Below, piece by piece: positions 9,776 to 21,185 of a stretch of 64,000 nucleotides of DNA. Source of the DNA: Janibacter sp. HTCC2649 (lineage in GTDB: Bacteria > Actinomycetota > Actinomycetes > Actinomycetales > Dermatophilaceae); assembly GCF_000152705.1 (NCBI RefSeq), contig NZ_CH672413.1, positions 3,503,046 to 3,567,045 on the forward strand. Direction: 5' to 3'. Position 1 is the stretch's first letter. The number at the start of each line of letters is the position of its first letter. The translations under genes were made by a program, and so were the position numbers. A model generated the notes under the pieces. That model was not told where the DNA came from. It was given only the letters and a program-made list of their open reading frames with translations, and did not search any database.

Positions 9776-10633
9776 ATGGCCAGCAATCCGGCCTTCAACC
9801 GACTCGAGAAGGACGCCCAGTCCGGTTATGCCGGGTTCCAGGGGGACGGCGCCCGCGCGAACCCCGGCAACAACGTCTCCTACGCCCAGCAGGGCGCAGC
9901 CCACTCGATGAACCCGCAGCAGCTCCAGGACATGTACAACGCGCCCACCGCGGGCCCGACCGACACCGGTCGCGTGACGATGGACGACGTCATCATGAAG
10001 ACGATGGGCCTGTTCGCCCTCGTCCTCGGCTTCGGTGCCGTCGGCTGGATCGTTGCCTCACAGAACCAGCAACTGGGCTTCATGCTCCTCATGGGCGGGA
10101 TGATCGGCACGCTCGTGCTCGGTCTCGTCATCGCCTTCAAGAAGACCCTGAGCGTTCCGCTCATTGTCGGGTATGCCGTCCTTGAGGGTTTGTTCGTCGG
10201 TGCCGTCAGCCAGGTCTTCGAGAAGCTGTACGACGGCGTCGTCCCCATGGCCGCCATGGCGACCGTTGGCGTGTTCGTGGGCATGTTCCTGGCCTACAAG
10301 AGTGGCCTCATCAAGGTCACGGACAAGTTCCGTCGCATCGTGACGATGATGATCTTTGGCTACGCGATCTTCGCGGTCATCAACTTCATCTTTGCGATGG
10401 TGACGAACACGCCGTTCGGCATCGGTGGCAACGGGATGTTCGGCATCGCGATCTCGGTCTTCGCCGTCGGCCTGGCCTCGGTCTCGCTGGCTCTCGACTT
10501 CGACATGATCGAACGCGCCATCGCGACCGGTGCTCCTCAGAAGTACAGCTGGCTCCTCGCGCACGGCCTCATCGTGACCGTGGTCTGGCTCTACATCGAG
10601 TTCCTGCGTCTGTTCGCCCGCATGCGCGACTGA
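9776..10633 (+). CDS. Bax inhibitor-1/YccA family membrane protein
   Basis: 285 aa; ATG at 9776 preceded by CGGAGG at a five-base gap. About 85 polar N-terminal residues precede seven hydrophobic helices (MGLFALVLGFGAVGWIVAS through LLAHGLIVTVVWLYIEFLRLFA). The final helices carry the acidic residues typical of the Bax inhibitor fold. The actinobacterial branch (YccA/YbhL-like) is of unknown role, possibly an ion leak. A small gene follows two bases after the stop. Confidence 0.88.
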   Translation: MASNPAFNRLEKDAQSGYAGFQGDGARANPGNNVSYAQQGAAHSMNPQQLQDMYNAPTAGPTDTGRVTMDDVIMKTMGLFALVLGFGAVGWIVASQNQQLGFMLLMGGMIGTLVLGLVIAFKKTLSVPLIVGYAVLEGLFVGAVSQVFEKLYDGVVPMAAMATVGVFVGMFLAYKSGLIKVTDKFRRIVTMMIFGYAIFAVINFIFAMVTNTPFGIGGNGMFGIAISVFAVGLASVSLALDFDMIERAIATGAPQKYSWLLAHGLIVTVVWLYIEFLRLFARMRD

Positions 10634-10635
10634 CC

Positions 10636-10905
10636 ATGCACCGCCTTCCCGACGACGTGTCGCGGGAGCTCGAGCGCGTGGTCCGCAGATGGCGAGAGCT
10701 GTCCGCGGACCACGCGCTCGCCGCATCCGGGGCCGTGCGTGAGCTCGTCCAGGACCTCGCCGCCGTCACTGCACACCAACCAGTGCCCGAGCTCGGCCCG
10801 GTCGTCCTCATCGACCAGCTGCGCGTCCTCGTGTGGGACGCAGCGTCAGCTGGCGTTCCCGACCTCACCGACCGACTCGCCGACCTCCGCCGCCGTCTTC
10901 CCTGA
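10636..10905 (+). CDS. Small hypothetical protein, helical
   Basis: 89 aa; starts two bases after the Bax-inhibitor stop, so probably co-translated with it. Composition is helical and amphipathic with an acidic/basic pattern (ELERVVRRWRELSADHALA; PDLTDRLADLRRRLP). No membrane segment, no Cys, no motif I recognise. Its last 60 bases overlap the 3' end of the convergent SGNH hydrolase gene. Its tight position argues that it is real; function unknown. Confidence 0.6.
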   Translation: MHRLPDDVSRELERVVRRWRELSADHALAASGAVRELVQDLAAVTAHQPVPELGPVVLIDQLRVLVWDAASAGVPDLTDRLADLRRRLP

Positions 10906-11940
10906 GGTTGTCGCCTCGTCCGGCGCGTCGGCCTGGGGGTCGCGCGCCTCCGGCACGGGGTCGTGACGACGTCGCAGCAGCACGGCCCACCGTCCGCGGG
11001 GTCCGCGAGCCTGGCCGCCGACCTCGGTCGGGGACACCTCGGACCCGGCATCCTTGACGGCCTGACCGGCAGCCACCGCAACGGGTCCAACACCCTCGCC
11101 GCGTCGCGCCTCGGGCGGGCGATCGGCCGTGTCGTGGCCCCACACGCCGAGCGCCGCGCACACCGACGGCAGCAGCGCAGCCGCGGCCCGGGCATATCCG
11201 GCAGCGGACGGGTGGAAGCGGTCCTCGCTGAACATCGTCTTGGGAGACGCGGCGAACTCCTTGCCGAGCAGGTCGCCCAAAGACACGGTGCGACCGCCGG
11301 CCTCGACGACCGCGATCGTCTGGGCGGCGGCGAGGTCGCGACTCCACCGACGGGCGAGCAGGCGCAACGGTTGGGCCAGGGGCTCGATCGTGCCGAGGTC
11401 GGGGCAGGTCCCGACGACGACCTCGCTGCCCAGGGCGCGGATGCGGCGCACGGTCAGCTCGAGGTGGCGCACGGCCGTGGCGCGGTCGACGCGGTGGGTC
11501 ACGTCGTTGGCGCCGATCATGATGACGACGACGTCGGGGGTCACCGACTCCAGCCCCTCGGCGAGCTGGCGCTGCAGGTCGCTCGACTCGGCGCCGACGA
11601 CCGCGGTGTTCGTGAGGTGGACGCTGCGCCCCATGAGGGCACTCACACCGCCGGCGACGATGGCGCCGACGGTCTCGGACGGGCGGTGCGCGCCCATGCC
11701 TGCCGCACTCGAGTCGCCGATGACGAGGATCTCGATGGGTTCACCCGGACCGGCGCCGTAGGTGCCGTTGTCGTCGGGGGAGGAGTCGAAGGGCGTGCCC
11801 ACGAGCCGGCGCGCGAGCAGCGCTTCACCCTTGATGACGCCGTAGCTCACCGCGCCCAGCGCAGCACTCGCCGCGGCCAGGCCGCCACCCCCGTATGCCG
11901 CAGTCGATGCGATCTTGCGTGCCCGTCGTGCGCGTCCCAT
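10846..11940 (-). CDS. SGNH/GDSL-type esterase, membrane-anchored
   Basis: 364 aa. A basic start and a hydrophobic stretch (GGGGLAAASAALGAVSYGVI) suggest an anchor or uncleaved signal. SGNH blocks follow: VIGDSSAAGMGAH (nucleophile Ser), IMIGANDVTH (block III Asn) and DRFHPSAAGYARAA (catalytic Asp and His). The final 100 residues are polar and low-complexity. It sits beside cbs, as its mycobacterial counterpart does. GAGGAG lies about 12 bases before the ATG and TAGCGT (minus strand, near 11970) may be the -10. The 3' end overlaps a convergent small gene by 60 bases. Confidence 0.87.
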   Translation of the reverse strand: MGRARRARKIASTAAYGGGGLAAASAALGAVSYGVIKGEALLARRLVGTPFDSSPDDNGTYGAGPGEPIEILVIGDSSAAGMGAHRPSETVGAIVAGGVSALMGRSVHLTNTAVVGAESSDLQRQLAEGLESVTPDVVVIMIGANDVTHRVDRATAVRHLELTVRRIRALGSEVVVGTCPDLGTIEPLAQPLRLLARRWSRDLAAAQTIAVVEAGGRTVSLGDLLGKEFAASPKTMFSEDRFHPSAAGYARAAAALLPSVCAALGVWGHDTADRPPEARRGEGVGPVAVAAGQAVKDAGSEVSPTEVGGQARGPRGRWAVLLRRRHDPVPEARDPQADAPDEATTSGKTAAEVGESVGEVGNAS

Positions 11941-12067
11941 GCTGTTGCCGACCTCCTCGATCTCTCGACCACGCTAACGCCAGGCAAGGACACGAGTGTT
12001 CCCACCCGGCATACCGGCAATATTTGCGGCGTCCCGAGGTCCGCGTGCGAGATGGGAGAATGGGCCC

Positions 12068-13444
<1,377 letters not shown>

Positions 13445-13464
13445 CGAACCGCGCAGGCAACGCA

Positions 13465-13479
13465 GGGCGCTCAGCGCCC
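13465..13479 (+). terminator. Small hairpin behind cbs
   Basis: GGGCGCT-C-AGCGCCC, a perfect seven-base stem 20 bases after the cbs stop, with a one-base centre. It is the first of three inverted repeats in the 317-base gap between cbs and the alkane hydroxylase gene; the others are at 13536 and 13622, and an operator-like cluster ends the gap. Confidence 0.4.
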
Positions 13480-13535
13480 GAGGCCCGTAGCGGCGAGGAA
13501 GTCGGCGCGAGAGCTCGTCGACTAGAACTCCCTGT

Positions 13536-13597
13536 CGTCTTCGTGCCCCGCACGGACCGCGAGCGCCAGCGAGTTGTCCGTGCGGGGCACGAAGACG
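13536..13597 (+). terminator. 21-base perfect hairpin between cbs and alkB
   Basis: Arms 13536-13556 and 13577-13597 are perfect inverted copies (CGTCTTCGTGCCCC...), with a 20-base loop. No coding function is visible. It would terminate readthrough from cbs. Confidence 0.7.
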
Positions 13598-13621
13598 GTT
13601 GCGTTCCGAGACGACAAACAC

Positions 13622-13662
13622 GGCGGCGTATGCCGGGAGCTAGCTTCCCGGCATACGCCGCC
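13622..13662 (+). terminator. 17-base perfect hairpin, family A (octamer pair)
   Basis: Arms 13622-13638 and 13646-13662 pair perfectly around GCTAGCT; each arm contains GTATGCCG or its complement (13628 and 13649). It stands only 24 bases behind the preceding 21-base hairpin, so the gap holds two strong stems in tandem. Confidence 0.75.
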
Positions 13663-13696
13663 TTCGTGTGTGGGGCAGGCATTTCTGGTTACCCCT

Positions 13697-13743
13697 TGCC
13701 AAGTTGGCACTTTACAAGTCATAGTTGTTTGTCAAGTAACTTG
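13697..13743 (+). promoter_or_regulatory. Operator-like palindrome cluster before the alkane hydroxylase gene
   Basis: Three palindromes made of AAGT/ACTT half-sites: TGCCAA-G-TTGGCA (13697-13709), ACTT-TAC-AAGT (13709-13719) and CAAGT-A-ACTTG (13733-13743). The block is AT-rich and includes promoter-like elements (TTGCCA at 13696, CATAGT at 13720). TetR-type repressors bind such repeats, and a TetR gene is the second gene of this operon. Confidence 0.6.
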
Positions 13744-13761
13744 GGCAAGGAGGCCTGCACC

Positions 13762-15189
13762 ATGGCGGCAAACGCGACCGTTCCCATCGGCTCGACCGAT
13801 GAGTGGAAAGACCCGAAGCGGTATCTGTGGCTCATCGGACTCGTGGTGCCGTCGCTGGCCCCGATCGGCCTGGGCATGTGGCTGCTCACGGACTGGTCGG
13901 CGTGGTTCTGGCTCGGGCCGATCGTCATCCTGGTCGTCGTGCCGGCCATCGACCTCGTCGCCGGACTGGACCGCTCGAACCCGCCTGACGACCTCATTGA
14001 GGCGCTCGAGAAGGACAGGTACTACCGGTGGATCACCTACCTGTACCTGCCGATCCAGTACGGCGGGTTCATCGGTGCCATGTGGATCGTTTCGGGGGCG
14101 AGTCCCTGGGAGCTGTCGCTCGTCGAGAAGATCGGCCTCGCGATCTCGATCGGGTGCATCGGTGGCATCGGCATCAACACGGCGCACGAGCTCGGTCACA
14201 AGCGTGAGGAGAACGAGCGCTGGCTGAGCAAGGTGGCGCTGGCGCAGAGCTTCTACGGCCACTTCTACATCGAGCACAACCGCGGCCACCACGTGCGCGT
14301 CGCCACGCCCGAGGACCCGGCGTCGAGTCGGGTGGGCGAGAACTTCTACCAGTTCTGGCCGCGCACGGTGTGGGGCTCGCTCAAGAGTGCGTGGCGGCTG
14401 GAGAAGCGACGGATCGGTCGGCGCAAGCAGCACCCGTTCCGCCTGTCCAACGACGTCCTCAACGCCTGGCTCATGTCTGCGGTGCTGTGGGGTGCGCTCA
14501 TGGCGTGGCTCGGCGTGGGGATCCTGCCGTATCTGCTCATCCAGGCGGTCATCGGTTTCTCACTGCTCGAGGTCGTCAACTACATGGAGCACTACGGGAT
14601 GCTGCGCCAGAAGGTCGGCCACGGCGACCGGCAGCGCTACGAGAGGGTCGACCCGTCGCACTCGTGGAACTCCAACAACGTCGCGACCAACGTCCTGCTC
14701 TATCACCTGCAGCGGCACAGCGACCACCACGCGAACCCCACCCGCCGCTATCAGACCTTGCGCGACTTCGAGGAGTCGCCGGCACTGCCCACCGGGTATG
14801 CCGGGATGATCGTTCTCGCGCTGGTCCCGGCGATCTGGCGTCGGGTCATGGACCCGCGGGTGCTGCGTCACTTCGATGGCGACCTGAGCCGAGCCAACTT
14901 GTCTCCGCGCAAGCGAGAGAAGCTGCTCGCAGCTCATCCGGTGCCGGTTGCGCCGGGTCGTGCCGGTGCCCGGGTCGATGGTGCGGCTGGTGGCAACGTC
15001 CTGGTGGATGAGGTTCTCGCGGCGCGCTGCCCGGGCTGTGGCTACACCTATGACGTGGTCGCGGGGGAGGAGCGAGAGGGCTTCGCCGCCGGGACCTCGT
15101 GGGGGCAGATCCCCGATGACTGGTGCTGCCCCGACTGCGGCGTTCGGGAGAAGGTCGACTTCGTGGTGGTGGAGCCGCGCGCGGCATGA
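13762..15189 (+). CDS. alkB: Alkane 1-monooxygenase fused to rubredoxin
   Basis: 475 aa. Integral-membrane non-haem di-iron hydroxylase that oxidises the terminal methyl of alkanes. Six hydrophobic helices alternate with the His boxes HELGHK (from residue 142), HNRGHH (172), the HYG motif in NYMEHYGMLRQ and LQRHSDHHANPTRRYQ. Residues about 418-470 are a complete rubredoxin (CPGCGYTYD ... IPDDWCCPDCG), so the electron carrier is built in, an arrangement known from actinobacterial AlkB/AlkW enzymes. ATG at 13762 has AAGGAGG seven bases before it. Overlaps the tetR-type gene by four bases. Confidence 0.95.
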   Translation: MAANATVPIGSTDEWKDPKRYLWLIGLVVPSLAPIGLGMWLLTDWSAWFWLGPIVILVVVPAIDLVAGLDRSNPPDDLIEALEKDRYYRWITYLYLPIQYGGFIGAMWIVSGASPWELSLVEKIGLAISIGCIGGIGINTAHELGHKREENERWLSKVALAQSFYGHFYIEHNRGHHVRVATPEDPASSRVGENFYQFWPRTVWGSLKSAWRLEKRRIGRRKQHPFRLSNDVLNAWLMSAVLWGALMAWLGVGILPYLLIQAVIGFSLLEVVNYMEHYGMLRQKVGHGDRQRYERVDPSHSWNSNNVATNVLLYHLQRHSDHHANPTRRYQTLRDFEESPALPTGYAGMIVLALVPAIWRRVMDPRVLRHFDGDLSRANLSPRKREKLLAAHPVPVAPGRAGARVDGAAGGNVLVDEVLAARCPGCGYTYDVVAGEEREGFAAGTSWGQIPDDWCCPDCGVREKVDFVVVEPRAA

Positions 15190-15797
15190 TGAGCCTCGTG
15201 ACGAGTGAGGGTGTGAAGGCGGCGTCGGCGACGTCCCTGCGCGAGCGCATCATCGAGGCGGCGTCGGACCTGACCATCGAGCAGGGCTGGTCCGGCGTGA
15301 CGATGAGCAGGCTCGCCGAGCGGGTGGGTGTGAGTCGCCAGACGATCTACAACGAGGTCGGCAACAAGCCCGACCTGGCCGAGTCGCTCGTGCTGTGGGA
15401 GCTGGGCCACTTCCTCGAGGCGGTCAATGCTGGCTTCGACGCCCACCCCGATGACCTCATCGCCGCTGCCCGGGAGGCCATCCGGCGGGTGCTCGAGAGG
15501 GCCTCGGTCAATCCCCTGCTGCGCGCCGCCATCTCGGCGACGGAGGGCACCGACACGGGCCTGCTCCCGTTGCTCACCACGGACTCCGAGTCGCTCGCCG
15601 CAGCGGCTGCTGTGGTCATCGAGCTGCGGTTGGGAGGCTACGAGCACCACATCGAGCCGCACCGTTTGGGCGCGCTCGTCGACATGATCGTGCGCCTCGT
15701 GGTCAGCCACGTGATCCGAGCCTCGGGCACGCCGGAGGAGTCGTCGGGCCACATCGCGTGGATCATCGAGCAGGCGCTCCGACCCGATCGTTCCTGA
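15186..15797 (+). CDS. TetR family regulator of the alkane hydroxylase operon
   Basis: 203 aa. HTH: SLRERIIEAASDLTIEQGWS and MSRLAERVGVSRQTIYNEVGNKPDLA; the remainder is the helical ligand-binding domain. Two adjacent ATGs (15186 and 15189); the first overlaps the alkB stop. Known actinobacterial alkB-rubredoxin operons carry such a regulator (AlkX type) that represses its own operon and is released by fatty acids; by position I infer the same here, with the repeats at 13697-13743 as its site. Confidence 0.87.
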   Translation: MMSLVTSEGVKAASATSLRERIIEAASDLTIEQGWSGVTMSRLAERVGVSRQTIYNEVGNKPDLAESLVLWELGHFLEAVNAGFDAHPDDLIAAAREAIRRVLERASVNPLLRAAISATEGTDTGLLPLLTTDSESLAAAAAVVIELRLGGYEHHIEPHRLGALVDMIVRLVVSHVIRASGTPEESSGHIAWIIEQALRPDRS

Positions 15798-15906
15798 GGT
15801 TGACGAGGTCTGCTCCGGCACCGTCGTAGCGAGGGCGACGTGGCCCGCGAGCTCTCCCACGACCAGACCGGCGGTGGGTGGGCAGGAACACACCCCGATG
15901 CCCTGA

Positions 15907-17973
<2,067 letters not shown>

Positions 17974-18000
17974 GCCACCCTCACCGGGGTCCCGCTCCGC

Positions 18001-18037
18001 ACGTGCCTTTGCTTCACCTGCTGGAGCAAGGGCACGT
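18001..18037 (+). terminator. Hairpin behind fadH
   Basis: 13-base stem (18001-18013 with 18025-18037, one T-G pair), 28 bases after the fadH stop. No T tract. Confidence 0.6.
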
Positions 18038-18129
18038 CCTGAGCCGACCCATGACGGACCCCGCGATCCGCTGGATTGGCCGGGCTTCGACAGCCCGACA
18101 CCGACGCTGGCCATGGCACCCTGTCAGGC

Positions 18130-18411
18130 ATGACCGGATGGTGGTGGCTCGTCGTCGTGCTCACTGTGCTCGGCGTCATCCTGCTCGCGGTCGGCTTCCT
18201 GCAGCTGCGCGGCGCGCGACCCACCGCCGAGATCAAGAGTGGCTTCGGTGGTCCTGCCGGGAGCTCCGACGTCGGTTCACACCCCGGGTTCAACGCACCC
18301 GGCCCGCGCGATCACTGGAAGGTCGGGGCGCCCCTGCGCATTGCCGGGTTCAGCTGCCTCGCCGCCGCAGCCACGGTCGGCCTGATCCTGACGATCGCCA
18401 AGGCCTTCTGA
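18130..18411 (+). CDS. Small membrane protein, two helices
   Basis: 93 aa. An N-terminal helix (WWWLVVVLTVLGVILLAVGFLQL) and a C-terminal one (IAGFSCLAAAATVGLILTIA) bracket a polar loop. No family recognised. ATG at 18130 is taken because the membrane helix follows at once; an in-frame upstream ATG at 18076 overlaps the fadH terminator region. No clear Shine-Dalgarno. Stands alone between fadH and a convergent GNAT gene. Confidence 0.6.
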   Translation: MTGWWWLVVVLTVLGVILLAVGFLQLRGARPTAEIKSGFGGPAGSSDVGSHPGFNAPGPRDHWKVGAPLRIAGFSCLAAAATVGLILTIAKAF

Positions 18412-18450
18412 GCAGGCGATTGCCGGCCAAGGGCACGAGTCGGGCCCTGC

Positions 18451-18488
18451 GTGACGAGTCGGCGGTTGCTGAGGTGGCGACTCGTCAC
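18451..18488 (+). terminator. Hairpin between convergent genes
   Basis: GTGACGAGTCG (18451-18461) and CGACTCGTCAC (18478-18488) are perfect inverted copies in the gap between the small membrane protein gene and the convergent GNAT gene; a bidirectional terminator is likely. Confidence 0.6.
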
Positions 18489-18508
18489 AGAACCCCCGAC
18501 ACCTGGGG

Positions 18509-19081
18509 TCAGGCGGTCCAGTTGGACTCGAGGACGGCCATGTAGTGGACGTCGATCCACTCGCCGTCGAACAGCAGCGCCTCGCGACCAGTCCCCTCGT
18601 GGACGAACCCGACCTTCTCGTAGACATGGCGAGCCCGCGGGTTGAAGTCATAGACCTCAAGCGTGATCCGGTGCAGCCCGAGCACTCGGAACCCGTAGTC
18701 GACGATGAGCCGCGTCGCCTCGGTGCCCAACCCGCGGCCACGCCCAGCCGCGCCGATGAGGGTGCGGAACCAGCACGACCGGTTGCCTTCATCCCAACCG
18801 GCGAGCACGACCTCGCCGACCAGCCCGCCACTCCCGCGATCAATGACGGCCAGTACCAGTCGGTCATCGGCCTCGGCCCACCCGCCATAGATCTCACGGA
18901 GCCTCTCGAGCGGCATGCCCTCCGGCTCCTGCGAGCTCGCGTTCACCGAACCCGTGAGGCGCGCGATCTCGGTGTCCTCGCGGATGATCGCGTCGATGAC
19001 GTCGGCGTCTTCTGCCCGGATCGGGCGCAGGGTCACCAGCTCGCCCTCGAGCGTCGGCTTGGCAGCGAAGTCGGCAGTCAC
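18509..19081 (-). CDS. GNAT family N-acetyltransferase
   Basis: 190 aa of the RimJ/RimL-like subfamily: LVTLRPIRAEDADVIDAII, SCWFRTLIGAAGRGRGLGTEATRLIVDYGF (acetyl-CoA loop RGRGLG) and ITLEVYDFNPRARHVYEKVGFVHEG. GTG at 19081 gives the usual start shortly before the first strand, with AGCAGG upstream; an in-frame ATG at 19150 would add 23 residues of unusual Cys/Gln-rich composition. Substrate unknown. Confidence 0.8.
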   Translation of the reverse strand: MTADFAAKPTLEGELVTLRPIRAEDADVIDAIIREDTEIARLTGSVNASSQEPEGMPLERLREIYGGWAEADDRLVLAVIDRGSGGLVGEVVLAGWDEGNRSCWFRTLIGAAGRGRGLGTEATRLIVDYGFRVLGLHRITLEVYDFNPRARHVYEKVGFVHEGTGREALLFDGEWIDVHYMAVLESNWTA

Positions 19082-19157
19082 GAACGCCTGCTGTGCCCCG
19101 CAAGGTGCGTGACGGCATCTCGGATTGTTTGGTTGGCGGAACAGATCCACGCCTGAA

Positions 19158-19859
19158 CTAGCCCGGCCCGTTTAGTGGTTCGGGGGGCCGGTAGTTCCGC
19201 TGTGCCATCTCCTCGACCCTTTCAAGCGGGTACCTGATACCGTCCTCGCCAAAATCCATGCCTTGCCACCAAGTATCCAATGCTGCCCGGGTGATGCCTA
19301 GCCTCCGAGCGGTCTCATCTGGCGTAAGGAGTTCTCGGTCGAACCCTTCCCGCTGCATCTCGATTGCAGCTGACTGCAGCGCACGCAACCCCTTAACGAC
19401 AGCCGCGAGGTTGATGCCGCTGATTGAAGTCAGCAGGGGACCCTCAGGCGTTTCCGAGCTGGAGGCGGCCAAGCCAGGGCGGGTGGAGAACTCGTGCCTC
19501 CGCCACCTGTCCAGGGACCACACGGACTTTCCTTGGACCTCGTCGCCCCAGTGTTCTTCAATGTTTCGCCAGTCGCGCAGCTGTCTCTGAAACGGCAACG
19601 TTGGTGTCGAACCGCGGCGATCTGCCATTAACCCCCGGGCAGTCACTGCTTGTGCGGCGGCCAGCAGGAAGAAGTACATCTCGTCCAACTCGTCTTGGTA
19701 GGCGGTTGCCAATGCCGGCGGCCACGTGCCCGATACGAATCCAATGGCATCGCGAACTCGCTCTGTCTCGCGATGCGCTTCCTGAAGTCGATCGTGTTGC
19801 TTGATAGCCCGACGAAAGACCGCTACAACCTTGGCTGCGGGCCAGCGGTCCGGGCTCAC
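19158..19859 (-). CDS. Unknown protein with C-terminal helix-turn-helix, coupled to msrA
   Basis: 233 aa. The GTG start at 19859 overlaps the msrA stop (GTGA), so it would be translated with msrA. Residues 1-185 are largely helical with no motif I recognise ([31 protein letters not shown]). Residues about 188-230 look like an excisionase/MerR-type helix-turn-helix ([20 protein letters not shown] ... [14 protein letters not shown]). G+C is visibly lower than in neighbours and one Leu is TTA (complement 19629-19631). Both suggest transfer from elsewhere. Function unknown. Confidence 0.65.
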   Translation of the reverse strand: MSPDRWPAAKVVAVFRRAIKQHDRLQEAHRETERVRDAIGFVSGTWPPALATAYQDELDEMYFFLLAAAQAVTARGLMADRRGSTPTLPFQRQLRDWRNIEEHWGDEVQGKSVWSLDRWRRHEFSTRPGLAASSSETPEGPLLTSISGINLAAVVKGLRALQSAAIEMQREGFDRELLTPDETARRLGITRAALDTWWQGMDFGEDGIRYPLERVEEMAQRNYRPPEPLNGPG

Positions 19860-20548
19860 GCGGGCGGAACGATGTCCGTCTGCGCGGGGAGGTTCGCGAC
19901 ACCGATCGGGCACGTGAGTCCGTTGGGGCCGTGGTTGCAGTAGCCGTTGGGGTTCTTGTGGAGGTACTGCTGGTGGTAGTCCTCGGCGTACCAGAACGGC
20001 CCCACTTCGTCGGCCGGCGAGAACTGTGTGGTGATCTCGCCAGCGTTGACGCGGGTCAGCTCTCCCTGGAACGCCTCACGCGTCGAGCGAGCGGCCGCCT
20101 CCTGCTCCGGCGTGGTCCAGAAGATCGCCGACCGGTAGGCCGTGCCGATGTCGTTGCCCTGCCGGTTGCCCTGGGTGGGGTCGTGGTTCTCCCAGAACGC
20201 CTTGAGCAGGAGCTCGGGGGTCGTCCGAGTGGGGTCGTAGGCAACGAGGACCGCCTCCGCGTGCCCGGTGCGACCCGTGCAGGTCTCCTCATACGTCGGG
20301 TTGGGCGTGAAGCCGCCGATGTAGCCAGCGGCCGTCGTCACCACACCCGGCAGCTTCCAGAAGATGCGCTCGGCGCCCCAGAAGCAACCCATCGCGACAT
20401 AGAGCACCTGGGTGCCCTCGGGCCAGGGACCCTCGAGGGGCGTGCCGAGCACCTCATGGGTCGTCGGCACCGTGAACGGTCGGGTCTCCCGACCTGGCAG
20501 AGCCTCGGCGGCGGTGGGCAGGGTGGTCTTGGCGCGCGATCCGAACAT
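19856..20548 (-). CDS. msrA: Peptide methionine sulfoxide reductase A
   Basis: 230 aa. Reduces Met-S-sulfoxide. Active-site motif [12 protein letters not shown] with Cys55, the central [20 protein letters not shown] and [21 protein letters not shown] motifs, and the C-terminal resolving-Cys region [16 protein letters not shown]. Start at the ATG of MFGSRAKT, which has CAGGAG seven bases before it; the upstream in-frame region lacks such a signal. The N-terminal 45 residues before the catalytic domain match the longer actinobacterial MsrA form. Coupled to the unknown gene downstream. Confidence 0.95.
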   Translation of the reverse strand: MFGSRAKTTLPTAAEALPGRETRPFTVPTTHEVLGTPLEGPWPEGTQVLYVAMGCFWGAERIFWKLPGVVTTAAGYIGGFTPNPTYEETCTGRTGHAEAVLVAYDPTRTTPELLLKAFWENHDPTQGNRQGNDIGTAYRSAIFWTTPEQEAAARSTREAFQGELTRVNAGEITTQFSPADEVGPFWYAEDYHQQYLHKNPNGYCNHGPNGLTCPIGVANLPAQTDIVPPA

Positions 20549-20666
20549 GGGGCACTCCTGATCTGTGACTTCGTACACCTGTGAGGTTGTCCCGAGCTGG
20601 GGGGTCTGTCCCGTGCAATGCTCCGGAGCACTCAATGATTCCCGAGGTTGCTGCGTCTAGGTGGGT

Positions 20667-21185
20667 ATGAACACGAACGAGGGGGCGGATCTCGATGCGT
20701 GGCTCGATGGGGCCATGCCGCGGATCCATGGTCTCGCCTACGCGCTCACGGGCGACCAGCACGCGGCCGAGGACCTGAGCCAGGAGGCGCTCGCGACGGT
20801 CGTGAGCAAATGGCGCACGGTCTCGCGAGCGCAGAACTCCACGGCATACGCGAGAAAGATCGTCGTCAACACGTTCCTGAGTCAGAAGCGCAAGCGGTGG
20901 ACCAGGGACGTCGTCTCCGACGCCGCCGTCACCGAGCTCGTGCCCTCCACGGACGACCACGCCGACGATGTCGTCGATCGTGACGCTCTCCTCGAAGCAC
21001 TGAGCGGGCTGCCACCGCGACAACGCACTGCCGTGACCCTGCGCTACTTCGAGGACCTGCCCGACGTCGAGATCGCCGCCCTCATGGGTTGCTCGGTCAG
21101 CACCGTCCGCTCGTCCATCCACCACGCCCTGGCCGCCTTGCGCGCGGGCTCGGTCGCTCACACCTTCAAAGGAGTCTCGTCATGA
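20667..21185 (+). CDS. ECF sigma factor, SigE-family (actinobacterial)
   Basis: 172 aa. Sigma-2 region: IHGLAYALTGDQHAAEDLSQEALATVVSKW; sigma-4 region: LSGLPPRQRTAVTLRYFEDL, EIAALMGCSVSTVRSSIHHALAAL. ATG at 20667 (GTG at 20661 is an in-frame alternative). CGTCTA at 20654-20659, an ECF-type -10 sequence, ends seven bases before the ATG and no usable ribosome site exists, so the gene may be leaderless and self-activated. Overlaps the next gene by ATGA. Confidence 0.88.
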   Translation: MNTNEGADLDAWLDGAMPRIHGLAYALTGDQHAAEDLSQEALATVVSKWRTVSRAQNSTAYARKIVVNTFLSQKRKRWTRDVVSDAAVTELVPSTDDHADDVVDRDALLEALSGLPPRQRTAVTLRYFEDLPDVEIAALMGCSVSTVRSSIHHALAALRAGSVAHTFKGVSS

